Below, piece after piece: positions 62,851-64,000 of a stretch of 64,000 bases of DNA; position 1 is the stretch's first letter; each line of letters starts with the position of its first letter. The stretch is from Streptomyces sp. NBC_00425 (GTDB lineage Bacteria > Actinomycetota > Actinomycetes > Streptomycetales > Streptomycetaceae), in the NCBI RefSeq assembly GCF_036030735.1, contig NZ_CP107928.1, forward strand, positions 3,410,001-3,474,000. The letters are read 5' to 3'. The notes under the pieces are model-generated. The model did not search any database and was not told where the DNA came from. It was given only the letters and a program-made list of their open reading frames with translations. The position numbers and the translations under genes were made by a program.

Positions 62851-64000
62851 AGAAGCCGGGCGGCTCCGTGTACACGCCCCACTCGTCCCGCAGCACGTCG
62901 CAGATCTCGCCCAGGGTGGCCTCGGCGCGCACCGCGTCCAGCATGGGACCGATCATGTTGGCCCCGTCACGGGCGGCCGTCAGCATCGCCGCGAGGGCGC
63001 TCCGCACGGCCGGCTCGTCCCGGGCGGCCCTGCGTGCCCCGAGGGCCCGCACCTGCTCCCGCTCCACCTCGTGGCTGACCCGCAGGATCTCCAGGTCCCC
63101 GGTCACCGACCCGGTGTGCGCGTTGACGCCGACGACCCGCTTGTCCCCCTTCTCCAGGGCCTGCTGGTACTGGAAGGCCGACTCCGCGATCTCCCCGGTG
63201 AACCAGCCGTCCTCGATGCCCCGCAGGATGCCGGAGGTGATCGGACCGATCGGGTGCCGTCCGTCGGGGTGCGCCCGCAGCCCGCGCTCTCTGATCTGCT
63301 CGAAGATCTTCTCCGCGTCGGCCTCGATCCGGTCCGTCAGCTGCTCGACGAACCACGAGCCGCCCAGCGGGTCCGCCACGTTGGCGACGCCGGTCTCCTC
63401 CATGAGCACCTGCTGGGTGCGCAGCGCGATCTCGGCCGCCTGCTCGCTCGGCAGCGCGAGGGTCTCGTCGAGGGCGTTGGTGTGCAGCGAGTTGGTGCCG
63501 CCGAGCACCGCCGCTAGCGCCTCGACGGCCGTGCGCACCACGTTGTTGTACGGCTGCTGGGCGGTCAGCGAGACGCCGGCGGTCTGGGTGTGGAAGCGCA
63601 GCCACTGGGCCTTCTCGCTCCTGGCCCCGTAGACGTCCCGCATCCAGCGCGCCCAGATCCTGCGCGCCGCGCGGAACTTGGCGATCTCCTCGAAGAAGTC
63701 GACGTGCGCGTCGAAGAAGAAGGACAGCCCGGGCGCGAACACGTCGACGTCCAGCCCGCGGCTGAGCCCCAGTTCCACGTACCCGAAGCCGTCCGCCAGC
63801 GTGTAGGCGAGCTCCTGCGCGGCCGTCGCGCCGGCCTCACGGATGTGGTACCCGGAGACGGACAGCGGCTTGTAGGCGGGGATGCCGGCCGCGCAGTACT
63901 CCATCAGGTCGCCGATGAGGCGCAGGTGCGGCTCGGGCGGGAAGAGCCACTCCTTCTGGGCGATGTACTCCTTGAAGATGTCCGTCTGGAGCGTGCCGTT
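62849..64000 (-). CDS. icmA: isobutyryl/methylmalonyl-CoA mutase large subunit, C-terminal part (5' end outside window)
   Basis: The last 383 residues of a B12-dependent acyl-CoA mutase catalytic subunit are seen. Motifs include [18 protein letters not shown], then [46 protein letters not shown] and [17 protein letters not shown]. The protein ends at [11 protein letters not shown] without a B12-binding domain, the mark of the isobutyryl-CoA mutase large subunit, whose cobalamin domain is a separate small protein. The frame runs open to base 64000. The symbol rests on that missing domain and on family memory; a methylmalonyl-CoA mutase-like paralogue is the alternative. Confidence 0.8.
   Translation of the reverse strand, partial: NGTLQTDIFKEYIAQKEWLFPPEPHLRLIGDLMEYCAAGIPAYKPLSVSGYHIREAGATAAQELAYTLADGFGYVELGLSRGLDVDVFAPGLSFFFDAHVDFFEEIAKFRAARRIWARWMRDVYGARSEKAQWLRFHTQTAGVSLTAQQPYNNVVRTAVEALAAVLGGTNSLHTNALDETLALPSEQAAEIALRTQQVLMEETGVANVADPLGGSWFVEQLTDRIEADAEKIFEQIRERGLRAHPDGRHPIGPITSGILRGIEDGWFTGEIAESAFQYQQALEKGDKRVVGVNAHTGSVTGDLEILRVSHEVEREQVRALGARRAARDEPAVRSALAAMLTAARDGANMIGPMLDAVRAEATLGEICDVLRDEWGVYTEPPGF

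Overview
The window is Streptomyces-type chromosomal DNA. GC content is very high, third codon positions are almost always G or C, GTG and TTG starts are common, several promoters place the -10 box directly before the start codon, and the gene families are typical of the genus. The gene order (MOSC protein to icmA, with glgX, glgP, glgE-treS-pep2-glgB, pfkA, pta-ackA and pyk between) matches my memory of a core-chromosome region of model streptomycetes; no database search was run. I see no tRNA, rRNA, CRISPR array or intact insertion sequence.

Layout. 1-7.8 kb: end of a MOSC protein, a dinucleotide-binding oxidoreductase, an EF-hand protein, a coupled pair of lipoproteins (beta-propeller and divergent NodB fold), an anti-sigma-type ATPase, an enoyl-CoA hydratase and two tandem L,D-transpeptidases. 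7.9-10.2 kb: glgX. 10.2-13.9 kb: a leftward ABC-2 exporter plus two-component system. 14.1-21.3 kb: four rightward ABC exporter half-transporters forming two asymmetric heterodimers. 21.6-25.7 kb: two tandem secreted M4 metalloproteases, one with a P-domain. 25.7-31.2 kb: a DUF1990 protein, a scar of an RHS/SUKH toxin-immunity locus, and a three-gene MoxR ATPase / VWA-metallopeptidase-like / unknown operon. 31.6-42.7 kb: the alpha-glucan and trehalose block, with glgP divergent from glgE-treS-pep2-glgB. 42.8-46 kb: a HelD-type helicase and a MerR-thioredoxin operon. 46.2-50.1 kb: a C4-dicarboxylate carrier divergent from a DcuS/CitA-like two-component system. 50.3-57.3 kb: an HTH protein and a central-carbon cluster (pfkA; pta-ackA; pyk). 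57.4-60.2 kb: a three-gene surface/secreted operon (DUF6230, DUF6114, Ser/Asp-rich protein). 60.8-64 kb: a thioredoxin-TPR protein, a divergent TetR regulator and the 3' part of an isobutyryl/methylmalonyl-CoA mutase large subunit.

How the genes fit together. GlgX, GlgP, TreS, Pep2, GlgE and GlgB interconvert trehalose, maltose 1-phosphate and branched alpha-glucan, while PfkA, Pyk, Pta and AckA carry lower glycolysis and acetate overflow, so the window joins storage-carbon turnover to central metabolism. The more unusual parts are the paired ABC exporters with complementary degenerate ATP sites, the RHS/SUKH scar next to the MoxR-VWA operon, mosaic codon use in glgE-treS, low-complexity N-terminal extensions on GlgE and GlgB, and several sharp operator-like palindromes.
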